Positions 9,810 through 22,139 of a stretch of DNA of 64,000 nucleotides are shown in pieces (position 1 is the first letter of the stretch; the number at the start of each line of letters is the position of its first letter). The stretch comes from Dipteris shenzhenensis. Its lineage: Eukaryota > Polypodiophyta > Polypodiopsida > Gleicheniales. Both the position numbers and the translations under genes were made by a program. The notes below the pieces were generated by a model that saw nothing but the letters and a program-made list of their open reading frames with translations, did no database searches and was not told the DNA's origin. Location of the stretch: the NCBI GenBank assembly GCA_047967505.1, contig CM106538.1. One strand, written 5' to 3'.

Positions 9810-12330
9810 TCACACCCCTTCAATGGGAATGCCCTTCCTCTGCATCAAACCAAGAGCTAGTCTGTGTTTCTTGAAAAGCTCTTTACCGAGTGGTTTCCTA
9901 AAGATGTTTGCAACATTCTCTTTGCTATCACAATGATACAATGTGATGTCACCAAGTAACACTCTTTCTCTGATGAACTACTCTCTAACATCAATGTGCT
10001 TTGGAGTGATAAGTCTTGTTTTAGTTTTCTGATGAAGCTATCCTTGCTTCCTATCACAATCAGATCATCTACGTACAAAAGTACAATAGTAACATCTTCC
10101 CCTTGTACTTTTTAGTAGAGAGTATGATCTGCATCAGACTTCATGTATCCCAGATCAACAAAATACTTGTTGATTCTGTTGTACCAACTTTTGGGTGCTT
10201 GCTTTAAGCCATAGAGACTTTTCTTGAGATGGCAAACCTTATTCTCTTTTCCTGGTTCAACATAACCTACTGGTCTAAATAACCATTGAGAAATGCATTC
10301 TTGACATCGAGTTGATACACATTCCATCTGCTAAGTGTTGCTAGTGATATCAAGAACTGTATGAAATCCATCTTTGCTATTGGAGCATAAGTCTCATCAT
10401 AATCTTAACCATATTGATGTGCAAATCCTTTTGCAACTAGTTTGGCTTTGTTTCTTTGAATACTTCCATATGGATTGTACTTCACTTTGTATACCCATTT
10501 GTTTGCTATGGCCTTCTTCCCTGGTCGAAGGTCGCATAATTCCCAAGTATTATTCTTATACAAAGCATCCATTCCTTCATTCATAGCAGTTTCCCATTCT
10601 GGCTTGTCTTCTATGTCTTCAAAGTACACTGGCTCTTCTGTAGCCATGATGGTAGTCATGAGAGCATAATTGGTGGTTTCAAAATTCAACCTGAATTGCT
10701 TTGCCTTTCTAAGCATATGTCAATCTGGCTGGAGGTCTGCTTTCTGTAGTAGACCGTCTGAGCTGCTGTGGCTCTGCTTGGGGTGTTTTTGGCAATTCTT
10801 GCTCTTCTTCATCAATCTTTTCTATAGATGATTGAGCAATTAGTGCGTCTATCTCCTGTGTGTTTGAGGTTTTCCATTCTGATTCCTCATCAAAGATTAC
10901 ATTTTTCAAGATAATGACCTTGCGGTTGATGGGATCATACAACTTGTATGCTTTGCTTTCTTCACTGTAGCCGACCATGATGCATTTGCGTGACTTCGCA
11001 TCCAATTTCCTATGATCATCATCATCTATATGGGCATATGCTATGCAACCAAATATGCAGAGATGCCCAATGTGTGGCTTATGTCCAGTGAATGCTTCAT
11101 GAGTCATACCCTGTATCGGTTTGGTTAGAAGCCGATTAAGCAAGTAGTTCGCAGTGGCTATTGCTTTTGCCCAATACTGATTTGGAAGATGCTTCTCACT
11201 AAGCATTGCTCTAGCATTGTCTACTAAAGTACCATTCTTTCTTTCAGCTCTTGCATTTTGCTGAGGAGTATCTGCACAAATGAATTGTCTTTGAATGCCA
11301 TGACTTCTGCAAAAGTTCATGAATGTTGAAGACATGTACTCACATCCTCTGTCTAATCTCATGACTTTGATCTTTTTTCTTGTCTGGTTTTCTACCATGG
11401 CTTTGAATTCTTGAAATCTGGGAAACACTTTCTATTTCTCTTTCAGAAAGTAGACCTAACAATATCTGTTGTAGTCATCAATGAAAGTCAAGTAGTAAAG
11501 TGAACCATTGATGCTGCACGTCTGGGCATAACCCCATACATCTCTATGTATCAAACCAAGAATACCTCATGCACGAAAGGTACTTTTTCCAAATTTTCCC
11601 AAGAAACTATAGCTTTGGAATCCCAATTACCATATTTTGATTCTTGAAATCTAGCAAGTACTTGAAATTGACATGACCATATCTCTTGTGCCATTTTGTA
11701 GATAGTGACATCTGTTGTGGTTGAGCTAACATGGCATGTTTCTCTAGTACTGTAGCTAGTATTCTGTATAAGTGTCCTTCGTTGACACCTTTTGCTATTA
11801 GCTGACATCTTCTAGATTTGTCTCTGATAGTGCATTCATCTCTGTTGAAGATGACTCGATAATTGTGTTCCATCATTTGACCTACTAACAAAAGGTTCTT
11901 GCTGAGCTTCTGCACATACTACATCTTTCACCAATCCTTTCGTACCAGTGAAATTGTACATAGGGATAACACGTCCCTTGAATTGGATTTGGTGTATTAT
12001 CTGCTGTGTAGATTATACTTTTTTAACCTTCTAATGGTTTCATCTCTGTGAACCATTCATGATGATTTGTCATGTGAGATGGTGCACCGCTATCGATATA
12101 CCAAGGATCCTGATTTGCTTGGTCGACTTGATAGAGCTAAAATCCTCTTTGGGATTGAAATCCATGTCTAGGTACATTGTATCAGTTTGTTGCATTTCCT
12201 CTTTTGCAAGAAACATATTCCCATGTTCATTTGCAAAATGATTGTGACTACAATGTCCACCATGATGATTTCCTCTTCCGTGAAAATTTCCTCGATTACT
12301 GCTATTGGATTGACCACCTTGGTTGTACTA
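9810..12330 (-). pseudogene. Copia pol: protease remnant, integrase, reverse transcriptase, truncated RNase H
   Basis: Read leftwards: pre-integrase segment WHKRYGHVNFKYL (ORF 11607-11915); integrase core with RLDRG (usual RLDRGGEY, here GCEY) and QQNARAERKN (usual QQNGVAERKN) in 10709-11428; reverse transcriptase NKWVYKVKYN (10405-10716), KKSLYGLKQAPKSWY (10112-10327) and the catalytic YVDD at about 10065-10078. An internal deletion near 10010-10025 then joins the reverse transcriptase directly to the RNase H C-terminus (KHIDVRE, ...NIFRKPLGKE), which ends at 9810, removing the RNase H catalytic core. Frames break at several stops and shifts. The DSGAPSHMT protease motif lies at about 12075-12110. 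Confidence 0.9.
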
Positions 12331-13288
12331 CTTCTTGTGGCAATCTCTTTCATAGTGTCCAAACTTATTACAATAGTTGCACTGAATGTTTGACATGTTG
12401 GTGGATGCACTCTCATCCTTGGAATCTTCCTCGATTGGAATGATTTCCTCTTTGCTAATTCTGATGTTGCTGAGGCTAATGCTGACTTTGATTTTGTTGC
12501 TGATGATGACCACTTTGCTGGTGTGATCTACCTCTACCTCTTCTTCTGTCTAAAGCTATGAATGCCTGATCATTAGAATGACCTTTGAATGCCTTAATGG
12601 GATTGAGCCCTGATTTATTCACCAAGATTGACCAGAGCTCTTCCAGTGTCAGAATTTGCCGTTGGATGGCAATACTCTAGACTAGATTCCTATATCCCTC
12701 TCCTAGTCCATTCAGGATAACTTGAACCATTTATGCTCGATTCATAGTCTCTCCTATTGCTGCAAGTTGATTGTTGTAGTCTTTGATCCGAAATACGTAA
12801 GCATGACTAGTTTCATTACTATTGCAGAAACTATGATTGATCTGGTTTCTCAATGTGAGAATCCTAGATGTGTTCTTAGACTCGTAGAGAGCTGTTAACA
12901 TATCCCATGCTTCTTTTGATGTCTTGATTGTGTTGAGTTGTCCTAGCATGACATCTTGCACATTCTGCTTGATCAGATGATATGCATACTTATCTTTCTT
13001 ATCCCATTCTACATGTGCTTGGGCAATTGCAAGATCTGCTACAAGTGCGAAAACTATTTGTGTAGTTGTAGATCCTGCTATAGATCCTGCTATTGGTGCT
13101 GTGATAATAGGTGGAGTAGAGCTACTATTGATTGGATCATCCAATGGTCTAGGTGTAGATCCATCGACATACTCCCATTTGTCCTAAAGTACAAGAATGG
13201 TCTCTATTCAGTATTTCCATGTGCCGTAATTGGAGTTGTCTAGCTTATTAGTAGATGCCTCGAGAATGAGGTTGCTAGTCATAGACAT
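12328..13288 (-). pseudogene. Copia gag (UBN2-like with CCHC zinc knuckle)
   Basis: Frame starts at the ATG at 13288-13286. Two in-frame stops (TGA, TAG) follow before the stretch that opens at 13144 with MDDPINSS. The UBN2-type core LTALYESKNTSRI is at 12731-13144, and further stops follow. The CCHC nucleic-acid-binding knuckle CNYCNKFGHYERDC is in 12328-12513. Gag packages the element RNA. This copy cannot make an intact protein. Confidence 0.88.
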
Positions 13289-16002
13289 GGTGCAAGAAAT
13301 GTACTCAAAGTGTCATGAAAATCACTATCTGAATTAACTGTCAAACACTGATTATGCCAAGTGAAATTTGAGCTATCGGTGAAGATAGAATTGCAATAGA
13401 TAAAATCCGATCTGTATTAGAAGGCTTGCGGCAAATGATGTCGAGAATAGCCAAGATGCTTTACAAGGATGAAATGATGTGCACAATGCCGTGAAATAGC
13501 CGAATACGCTTTACAATGGTGGCATGTGTGTGTGAAATCAAATCTTGTGCTATCTTCCCATTGAACAATCGGACAATGTCTCTGAACACTCTGAAGTCTA
13601 CTCATTGAACTGATGAACGTCAGGTTTCGAGTAATGTGATGATGTGAAACCGTATGTGAGCGTATGGACTGACTCCAAGTCAGTACTAATCAGGAATTTG
13701 GGTCATGGCTTAGATTCAAAACTTGGGGAGATTCAAAGTGTCCCCTCCATGGCGATCTAGTCTACTTTGATCTAGATCTATACCAACCGTCGATTAATGA
13801 AAGAACAGCAAATAATTTATTTTCTTTGGTTCTTTTTAAGTGTTGTGTCAGATGCGTCGATGTAGAGGTTGATGTGCATGTAGGAAGTGGATTTGTTAGT
13901 GACGAGGCTCAAAAGTGAGTTATACTTGCGCCAAAATGTGCGCATGATGTGACGAGCGCGTAGAGCACAAAAAATTAAGCGACTTTCCTTTTTGGAGTAC
14001 CCTCTTTAATTCTTCTTGGATCAAGAGATACGACTTGATCTAGGTGGAGGGCAAAAGGAGTGCAAATGTGCTCAATGATGATGTGGCAGTCAAGGGGTCA
14101 CATGCTATGACTGTGCCTGTGGAGCACTATGCTGAGATGGCAACTGTGTTCACATGAAGTGCTTGTGGAGCACTATGTGTGCTTGCAGAGGGTCAATGTG
14201 CCATGTGGCACTGATGAGGTGGCCACTGACTAGGCATTAATGATGTGGCAGTGGATGCTAACATGGCACCTAGAGATGCTAATGTGGACCTGTTGATGTG
14301 GCTACTTACATGGCACGGGGTGACATGGCACCTGATTCGACTGTTGACATGGCAAGCGGTTGTAGATGACGTGGTAGATAAGATAAGGTTGTCACATGGC
14401 TAAATAATAACCAAGGTTTGTTGACCTGTGGTTAACCTCACCCAGGGTTGGTTTGACCAACCTTATCCAAACCACTCGACCTTAGGTTAACCTGATCCGG
14501 GGTGTGGTTTGTGGAGAGGATAAGGTGAGGTGCCACGTGTTTGGAGGAGGGCGAGCAAAATCTTTTAAAGATTCGTCGAAATCTTTGGAGATTCTATTCT
14601 TGTCCATCGACTTAGGCTATGGAGTCAGGCCGTCGCAGCTGTGTGTCGCACCGTTGTGGAGAGGTTGGCTTGTGCGTGGGAGACTGGAGGCAGAAGGTCG
14701 TTTTGTTTGGCCATTCTGTGGGTGCTGTAGAGCTTCATGTGATTAGCATGGAGGTCGTGGGTCAAGCAGGTTGGCTGGAGCATGGTGCGTTGTAGGAGGT
14801 CCGTTGTAGGAGTCGCAGGTGATGCTTGGGCTTGGAGCCTTAGTGAAGTGCATGCATACAGCTCACCTTTGAAGCCGGTTGTAGAAGGCGTCCACTGTGG
14901 AGAAGGCATAAGATTGACATAGAAACTATGGAGTAGCCCGTGGTCATGGAGCCATGGAATTCGTGGAAGGCGGGCTGTTAGAGGGCTCGTTTGCTTCGGA
15001 GTCTACATGTGTGTAGCCGTTGCTGCTTTTATCCTCCAAGTTGTCAGTTAGTCTGGTCATTGAAGCCGTTTTGCACTATGCGAGAAGCCACGGAGGTGCT
15101 GTGTGTTGGACGTGTACTAGAGGAGCCGGTTTTCAGAGTTATGTAGTAGGCGAGGATGGCAGATGGTTGAAGGAGAGCCATGGCTGAGAGTGTGGAGCCA
15201 AGCAATATGTGCATTTTTGGAGTTGAGGGGCCACCATGGCACAAATCTCTTCACCCTCCCTGCTGCTTTGGCACATGATTGCCCGTTGGAGAGCTATCGT
15301 AAAGGAGCTTGAGCCTGAAAGGTTGACTAGTGAGAATTTGAGAGCCTTAGGCTACAGTGGTTGATGAACAATTTACGACGCAGTTGATGGAGGAGCTTAG
15401 AGGCAGTCAAGTCTTCTGCTATAGTGGCAATGAAAGTTGGAGATAGCACCGTTGAAATCTGACTGGCTAGATAGGGATGGAAATCTGCAGCAGACAGAGA
15501 GCCTTGATGCTCAAGACACCTTGGATAAGAGAGACTCAGAGGTCTCTGCCAAGGAGTAGACTCGTATCTTTTCTCTGTCAAATATACAAAGGTGGTCGAG
15601 GGTTATTGCTGAACCTTTTCTTAGTTGAGTGCCCTTGCTTGTATGATGAGAATTCTCTCCCTATCAAAGTTAAGAGAAACTAAAAAGGAAATAAATCTCT
15701 CTCACAGAACTAGCTCTCTCTCAATCTCAATGCTCACCTTTTCTCAAAAGCGCTCTCTCTCTCAGTAAGAAGAAGAGGATACTCTCTCACACATACAATA
15801 TATCTCTCAAAGGTACAATGGATCGAATTGAAGAAGATTAACAGAAACCTTTTAATAATGGACGAAAATCTCTCAAAAATAGACGGAATTCCCCATCACT
15901 CAATGGAAGTCTTTCATCAGCGGAATGAAAAATGAACACTCAATCTCTCGATCACTCTCTCACACTCTCAAGGATTGCAATGCCTCAGCAGAAGGCAAGG
16001 GA
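13289..16002 (-). other. Long non-coding leader of the copia element
   Basis: The 2.7 kb between gag and the primer binding site has no supported protein. It contains repeated GTGGCA/CCACATG words (14090-14380), a block of TTAACC/GGTTAACC words (14400-14490) and CTCTCTCT-rich sequence next to the LTR. Very similar themes fill the internal region of the non-coding element at 56.05-58.98 kb. Confidence 0.55.
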
Positions 16003-16014
16003 GCTCTGATACCA
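16003..16014 (-). promoter_or_regulatory. Primer binding site, tRNA-iMet
   Basis: On the minus strand this reads TGGTATCAGAGC, complementary to the 3' end of plant initiator-Met tRNA, directly adjoining the 5' LTR. Confidence 0.92.
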
Positions 16015-16177
16015 TGAAAAAATATGAAGAGGGGAGAGGAGTGGAGATGTAGAATATATACAAACCCATTTAGGGTTAGGGTTAGGCTTAGGGCATGTAG
16101 CCCTTTCCTTTATAACACTCTATTGGATTAGTGCTATCCACATATGACCACATGATGTTGAGCGTGAACTCTCAACA
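16015..16177 (-). repeat. Copia 5' LTR
   Basis: 163 bp, TG...CA ends. A TATA-like TATAAAGG on the minus strand (16107-16114) could start the element RNA. It carries three TTAGGG-like hexamers near 16071-16095. Confidence 0.85.
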
Positions 16178-18212
16178 CCGCCCCCCCCAATCCTATTGCG
16201 AATGCAATAGGACAATAGGAACTCATCTTGTTGCATTCACAGCAAGCTGGGTAGTCCCCCCTCTCACCCCTTCCTCCTCTCCCCTACCCCTCTCATGCAT
16301 GCCCTAACCCACTTCCCTCATCTCTCCCTCCCGCTTACTGCCTCTCCTCCTACCTCTCTCCACCATTTTTTTCCTTTTCCCTCCCTACCCTTTGCTCCCT
16401 ACCCTCGGTTACCCCCCTTGTCCCTCCCCTTGCCTCTCTTTGGATGGGCGGTAGCATTATATCAAATTGGTTTTGTTGCTGAAACATTGCTATGTAAGGG
16501 TATTCATGTGAATATCATCAACATCAAATATTAGCTAGGCTTCTTTGATAGATACTTTAGTTGCACAAAATATTATAAGGATGAAAAGAGAAGGGTCAAA
16601 AACTCAAAGTCATTGAAGAAGATAAGCGAGACCAGACAAACGTGTTGAGATGGAAGAGAGCAAACTAGATAATGTTGACACTAGCTTAAGTGATGAGAAT
16701 GATACTTCTATAGTGAATAAATTTAGTAAGGAAAACCAACACAAATGTAGACAAAGATGCAGGGGATCAAGCATTGAAAAAAGTAATTGAGATTCCACTT
16801 TCTCACCAAAGAAGAAGCTAGAGTCAAGAAGCAATCCCTATTGCTACCATCGAAGGAAAAGGAAGGATATAGTTGTGGAAAGATAGGACTTAAAATCTAG
16901 ATGGGCTTGAAGGACAGGGAAGTGGAGATGGTGGAGAAAACAAGGAAGTAGGACCCATAGTAAGCAATGATGAGCCTACAACTCAACCTCCCAAAAAGGT
17001 CCACAGGAGCTTGTTATTCTTTTTGGCTCTCATTATTATGTATGAAAAAAGCACAATATTAGTCTTTTTGGACTTGTCTTTGGTCTATTGGACTTTATAC
17101 AAGTCCAAAAATGTTGATAGTTGTGGTCTATACCCTGAGATAACATAGACTTGTAGGCGGAAAAAAATTGGAATATACTCAAAAGAGAAAAAGTGAAAAA
17201 AATAATTTCAAGACAATGAGTTGCTTTCAAGGAAAGAAAAAAACTAACATTAGTTACTCAATGCCGTGCTACTCCACTTTGGGATGTGATGTTCTCCCAC
17301 TTAGGATATAGATGTTAAATGCAAGAAAATGTGAATGCAACATCCTTTAATGGCCATTAAAAATAAGTTCCTGGTTTTTCCAACATCATTATCATTCTAA
17401 CATCATTACAATTAAAGATGCCGATCTCCAATATCCATCAAATTTGAACTTTAATCATTACAACTAAAGATGCTTCTCTCCTCGGGGGGTCCACTAGGAT
17501 TTATCATATGGTACCACGTGAGTATAAGGGAGGGGGGTTATATAAGTGAAGGAAAGTACATTTTATAAGGTAAGGTCCCGTAAATAGGGGTAGATAAGGG
17601 GAATTTTCATATATTTATTACACGCAGGTGACGTCTCCTTATTACTACTAGTGAATTCCCCATGCTTCTCTCCCATATCTATTAAATCTCAACTTTAATC
17701 ACATGAAGCTAAGCAACATCTTTTTGGCCCTGCAAGGGTCCTAAGGGATGAGTTGGTTAGTGAGTTGTTAATCAGGGCCATAGTTTTGACATTAGTTCAT
17801 TTGGTCAATTTGACCTTGCAAATTATGGTTAGTATGAGGCTTAAATGTAAGTTAGTAGAAGTTTACGGGCTTCTAATGTGTTAAGGGTTTAAGGTTTTTA
17901 TTTGCTTTTGGAGGTCCTAAATGCTTTGTCTTTTATTCCAAAAGCTTTTGTCTTTTGTTAGGTATTTTTCTCTAAAGATGGAGACTCTCTTTGTCTCTTG
18001 TATGACACCACAAATAGGCACGTCCCAAATTTTATTTAATGGCCCATCCACCACGCACACACACACCTTTTCACCTCTTTTCTCTCCTCTCTTTCACTCA
18101 TCTTCGTTTCCCGGTATTCTTTCACTTTTACTTGCTTTTTCTCTTTTCCTTTCCTTGCAATTTATACCCATAGTTTCCTTTCACAAGTTATTCGAAATAT
18201 TTATCAAGCTAC
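16178..18212. other. Intergenic with a coding-like scrap and a palindrome
   Basis: A short acidic frame of about 50 codons on the + strand (about 16647-16790, EESKLDNVDTSLSDEND) looks coding but has no recognised family. A 13-bp inverted repeat, TTTTTGGACTTGT at 17065-17077 and ACAAGTCCAAAAA at 17099-17111, forms a hairpin. A related right-arm sequence recurs near 42944-42970. Confidence 0.35.
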
Positions 18213-18335
18213 TTACACTTAGACTTATAATGACACTCCAAAAGTAAGGGCCATAGTGGATCCCTTGTTTTTGCTTGGAGTTATAATGACACTCCAAAAG
18301 TAAGGGGGATAGTGGAGCCCCTGTTTTTGCTTTGT
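18213..18335. repeat. Tandem duplication, about 62-bp unit
   Basis: TTATAATGACACTCCAAAAG occurs twice, each followed by TAAGGG..ATAGTGGA..CC and TTTTTGCTT. Confidence 0.8.
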
Positions 18336-18640
18336 TTTCCTTTAGATGCTTAAAATTGTCCTTGGGGAGTGAAAAGTTCGATGCGTGTATCTTGGGTCAT
18401 GCGTTGCGTCAACAAATATGATTCATATTTGACTCATTACTCTTGGGGTGTCAATGGTGCATTTTCAATGTTTCATGTAAGTCCTGTTTTCTCCTCGCGG
18501 CCCCTCCCTCCTTGCCGCTCGGCTCTCCCTCCCTTCCTCCCGTTTTGCCCTCGTCCTTAATCCCTACAGCGTGTGGCGTGTGTTTGTGTGTCTCTCACGT
18601 GTATATGTGCGGGTAGAGTGTTGAGCTATCATTTCCACAG

Positions 18641-20076
18641 ATGAGATCCGTTCCTACGTTTGTGCGCAGTGCAAGTGTATTGGGCATTTTTGATTTAGCT
18701 GTCGCAGCGCCAGTAGCAGGAGGACGAACATCAGAGACGACAGATTGTTCTTGTTCGAGGGAACTTTGGAGAGTCCTTTTCGGGGGCGGTGCCACTCTGG
18801 TCGCCGTGCTTATCTGCCTGGGTCGTTGGCATTTCTCTCCTTTCCATGGGAAGCAAGAGGATCCAACGCGTCCTCGTGACATCCCGTATCGTGTCTCCCC
18901 GGCTGTCAGGTTTCTCTTTACAACGTTTAGAGTTTTGTCACCTCAAGCAGCTGTAGCCTGGGTTGTGATGGCTGGATTTGCAGCCACGATACTCCGCCAG
19001 CGACTAAACACCATGAAGAGGGAGGAATCAATCACCTGTGACAGCGGAAGGGTTGCTAAGAGATTATGTCCCATGACGTTCTGGATAGGCATAGATGTCG
19101 ATACTTATGATTCATTCTTCACCGATAGCTCTGTGGAGAGCGGGGACGCAGATGCAAAGAGAGCTGTGAGGCAACTGTTCGGCGAACACCGGCGGCTGGA
19201 GAAGGCACCAAATTTGAACCTGGCAGTGCCATGGCCAGGAAGCAAGCTCCCGGAGCAGGGATTGCAGCGGCAGGAATACTGTTATGTATGTTCACAAGGA
19301 TGGGATCCCAAGAACATAGCGTGGAAGGAAGCCATGGTTGCAAACGATGTGCTGCCAAAAATAGACGAGTCCATGGAGACGATAGAGGAGGGAAGGCCAT
19401 GGTGGGGGCGATTGCTTCTCTTAGATGAGTGTTTTGAGCCGATTAGTGCATGGCTTCAAGGTGAGTCCCTTGGAAATCTTGTGTGCATGGATGTCCATGA
19501 TAGTGGTGGTGGAAGCTTCCATGATAGTGGTGGTGGAAGCTGATAGTGGTGATGGAAGCTGGGATCATGCCTCTCTTTGTCATTCCCAGTAGGCTTGGCC
19601 TCTACATCCACCTTAACTCCTTCAAATTTAGCCAGCTCGTCCAATACTACATCAACACCCGGCACCCCGAGCGCAAAGACGCCCAACTTACTTGCATCAA
19701 TCTCTAAGACTTTGTCTTATGCATGCTCTTCGTGTTCTTTCTCTTCCTAATTCTCATCCCCCCGCTAGTCTATTACTACTATAGGCTTCCCTCTAGCACA
19801 TTAAGCTTCACTTCACTTGTTCTATTTACTATTGTGGCTAGCAGTGCATTGTAAACTTTGCATTTATATCCTTTTTCCCACCTCATGATGTCCTTTCTGG
19901 ATTTACTGATATCTGGCCTCATGCAAACAAGGAAAAGCTTCTATTCAACTTTGTAGTTTTCCTTTGTAATCTAGCATCTTATGTGCTTGCCTTAATCGAC
20001 ACCACCATGAATTGGGCTCTCTTTAAAGCTCGAGATTGTTCCCTCTTTAGATATATTATCCCCAACATAGGATCAT
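18641..20076 (+). pseudogene. Two-exon gene for a multi-pass membrane protein, family not recognised; exon 2 decayed
   Basis: Exon 1 (18641-19460) is open for 273 codons and more G/C-rich than its surroundings. It encodes two hydrophobic segments (LWRVLFGGGATLVAVLICLG; AVAWVVMAGFAATI) and a soluble stretch ending CFEPISAWLQ at a consensus donor (CAAG/GTGAGT). Exon 2 starts near 19635 and encodes LVQYYINTRHPERKDAQL, a membrane segment (FLFLILIPPLVYYYYRL), FFPPHD, another hydrophobic segment and the C-terminus IDTTMN...FKARDC...IIPNIGS, ending at 20074-20076. This exon matches a copy on the other strand at 53.4-53.9 kb. In exon 2 the expected acceptor is altered, a TAA lies near 19706, and the frame shifts near 19841. 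The start Met is the first in the open frame. Function is unknown. Confidence 0.55.
19490..19556. repeat. Short minisatellite in the intron after exon 1
   Basis: The unit GATAGTGGTGGTGGAAGCT with spacer TCCAT occurs three times, the third with a GTGATG variant. Confidence 0.85.
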
Positions 20077-20848
20077 AGGTTCCTTTTTGCCAACTTTCAT
20101 CAATTGAAAATAAGAAAAAGGCAAGAAGGGGGTGGTATTGCCCTTTGAACTTTAACTTTTTGAACCTGATATTACAACTCAATCACATGAGATACACTTT
20201 CAAACCCATAAGTGGGTCTTAGTTGCTTCTTTAAGCCTATAATGTTAAGAGTTTGATTCTCACAAAGTGGATATAATAGTTTTTCAAGATGTGTACACTA
20301 TGTTGAGGTTTCCAAAGGGCATAATTATGTCTTGCATTCCTAAATGCATACATATGTCTTCATTGCTAGTGAAATCATTATAATTGATGACATTACCATG
20401 ATAGTTTAATGTTTGTGATGATGTTTGTTGTTTCATTTGTGGAGGTAATTCTTTTATATATGTTTAATATTTCCTTTTCGTGGAATTTTTCTTTGAGAGG
20501 AGGAAAACTCTCTTACATACATGAATAAGAGATTGTTCTAATTTCATCTAATAATACCATATGATTGAAAATGTAGATTCAAAAATATAATATATAACAA
20601 TATTGGATGGATAAAGATATCAAGACATTGGCTGTGACCTTAAGGATCCTAACAGATTCATCTTTGTAAGCGTTCTAAGGGTTTGTGTAATAAGACATGA
20701 ACAACATTTTCACCTTCATATATTTGGGCACATATTTTCATGTCTCAATAGTATTTTCACACTATCATTGAAAGCCTTTTATATGTGTTATATATTGGCA
20801 CCAATGTTGGAATTCAATAGGCCTCTATAAATGAATGATGTTATTTTC
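20077..20848. other. Intergenic, no gene recognised
   Basis: A/T-rich sequence; nothing supported. Confidence 0.5.
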
Positions 20849-21136
20849 TCAATGGATCAATAAGGCTTCCTTTATTCTCATACTCTTAAAAGGACATTCC
20901 CATAAGGAACAATTGGGGTGTTCTAGCACTATTTCTTTCTTCAAGTTTAAACCAATCATTGCCAAGGATTTACCCTCCTCCTCGACTTTCCATACTTTGA
21001 TTGGTTTGACAGCTTTAGGTTTCTTTTGCATCCTAGATACAATCCCAAAGAACCCTTTACCTTCAAGTATAACATCATCATGCATTTCTATTGAACCTGC
21101 AAATCTATGTCTCAAGGATTCAACTAAGCAAAACAA
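20849..21136 (-). pseudogene. Coding-like relic, family unknown
   Basis: A 95-codon open frame with protein-like composition (EMHDDVILEGKGFFGIVSRM and further Lys/Glu-rich sequence). No start context, partner exon or recognised domain. It may be a transposon fragment. Confidence 0.25.
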
Positions 21137-21389
21137 TGAATGGGCAAGGAGCAGCCATTGGAGGAGTGAAGGGTCAGTTTGGGTGTAGGGGAAGCCGAAG
21201 TGGGATATGACCCTTGCCCACTAGTCTTTCTTGTGCACAATCCAAGGTCACCATTATGCTAAATGATAAGGGTGAGATGGTGGCAAGCATTAGGGAAAAA
21301 GGGAGCTCATTTTGGGGCCTTCAGAGAAATTCACGATTTCTTCATTTTCTTTCTTCTAAAAGAACAAAATATGACATAATCCCACTGAT

Positions 21390-21580
21390 GTACGGTGCAA
21401 AATTTGATATTTCTGACAACCTGTCAAATCACTTTCATTTGTACAGCTGGCTTTCCTACCATTTTTTGGCTTTTCTAGGCCTCCAAGGGTCCGTTTTCAA
21501 CATTTCTAAAGTCATTTCGCGGTTTCATCCCGCTTCAAACTCGTCGGAGATGTCAAAAACGCCAAATTTTGCACCATGTG
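21390..21580. repeat. Inverted repeat around GGTGCAAAATTTG
   Basis: GGTGCAAAATTTG near 21396 and its complement CAAATTTTGCACC near 21562 lie in longer imperfect arms that also pair TTTCTGACA with TGTCAAAAA. The 210-codon + strand frame through this region is not protein-like, so I read the segment as a small inverted-repeat element. Confidence 0.5.
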
Positions 21581-22139
21581 TCAGGTACAATAAAGTAACT
21601 CAAGTATCCTCGTTGAAGGTGGGGGTGCTCGGGTGCAAAAAAGTGCCAACAATTAATACTTGGAGATCAGGGTTAGCTAACGGGACAGAATCGTATGGTG
21701 ATGGGAGAATACCGAGTTATTATCCACACTTAACACTTAGTGAAATACATAACAAGTGGAAGCGAAAAAGAGAGACTATTGTTCATTTATTCAATCACAC
21801 ATCATGTACAATCAAGCCGCCTTGTCTTGTAATAAGCACTCCCTAACATGTCAACTTAGGTCGAGGAAGAGAACTCGACACACTGCTATCTATTCTTTCC
21901 TCGTTTTTTATAACTTAACTTCTACATAAGAAGCGCCTTCCATTTTAGCAAATGCTCAGTGCGCTTGCTTCTACATGCCTATAGGTTGATACCCCAAAAT
22001 CATTAGCGCCCACTAGTACAAAATGTTGCTCAATTGCTACTCCTATTATCTGTGATCGATGCTTGGTGATGACGTACAAGTTGGCCTACCCCAGGGTCAA
22101 CATCTTGCCTTGGTTATCCTTGCCCGTTGTGGATTAAAT

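Larger units (their letters stand above)
9492..16177 (-). mobile_element. Ty1/copia LTR retrotransposon, decayed, minus strand
   Basis: LTRs bound the element: 16015-16177 (5' LTR in element orientation) and 9492-9721 (3' LTR). Inside the 5' LTR lies a primer binding site to initiator-Met tRNA. The order gag, protease, integrase, reverse transcriptase, RNase H read on the minus strand is that of Ty1/copia. All coding parts contain stops or deletions, so it is not autonomous. Flanking 5-mers CTGCT and CCGCC differ by two C/T changes and may be a mutated target duplication. The 2.7 kb between primer binding site and gag is unusually long for copia. Confidence 0.92.

Noticed and set aside
16003-16014. 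tRNA-Met gene
   Set aside because: Only the 12-nt complement of the tRNA 3' end is present, as in a primer binding site; no cloverleaf surrounds it. The same holds for 58623-58634.
21214-21846. 210-codon + strand frame as a gene
   Set aside because: Composition is not protein-like, it spans an inverted repeat, and no homologous domain is visible.
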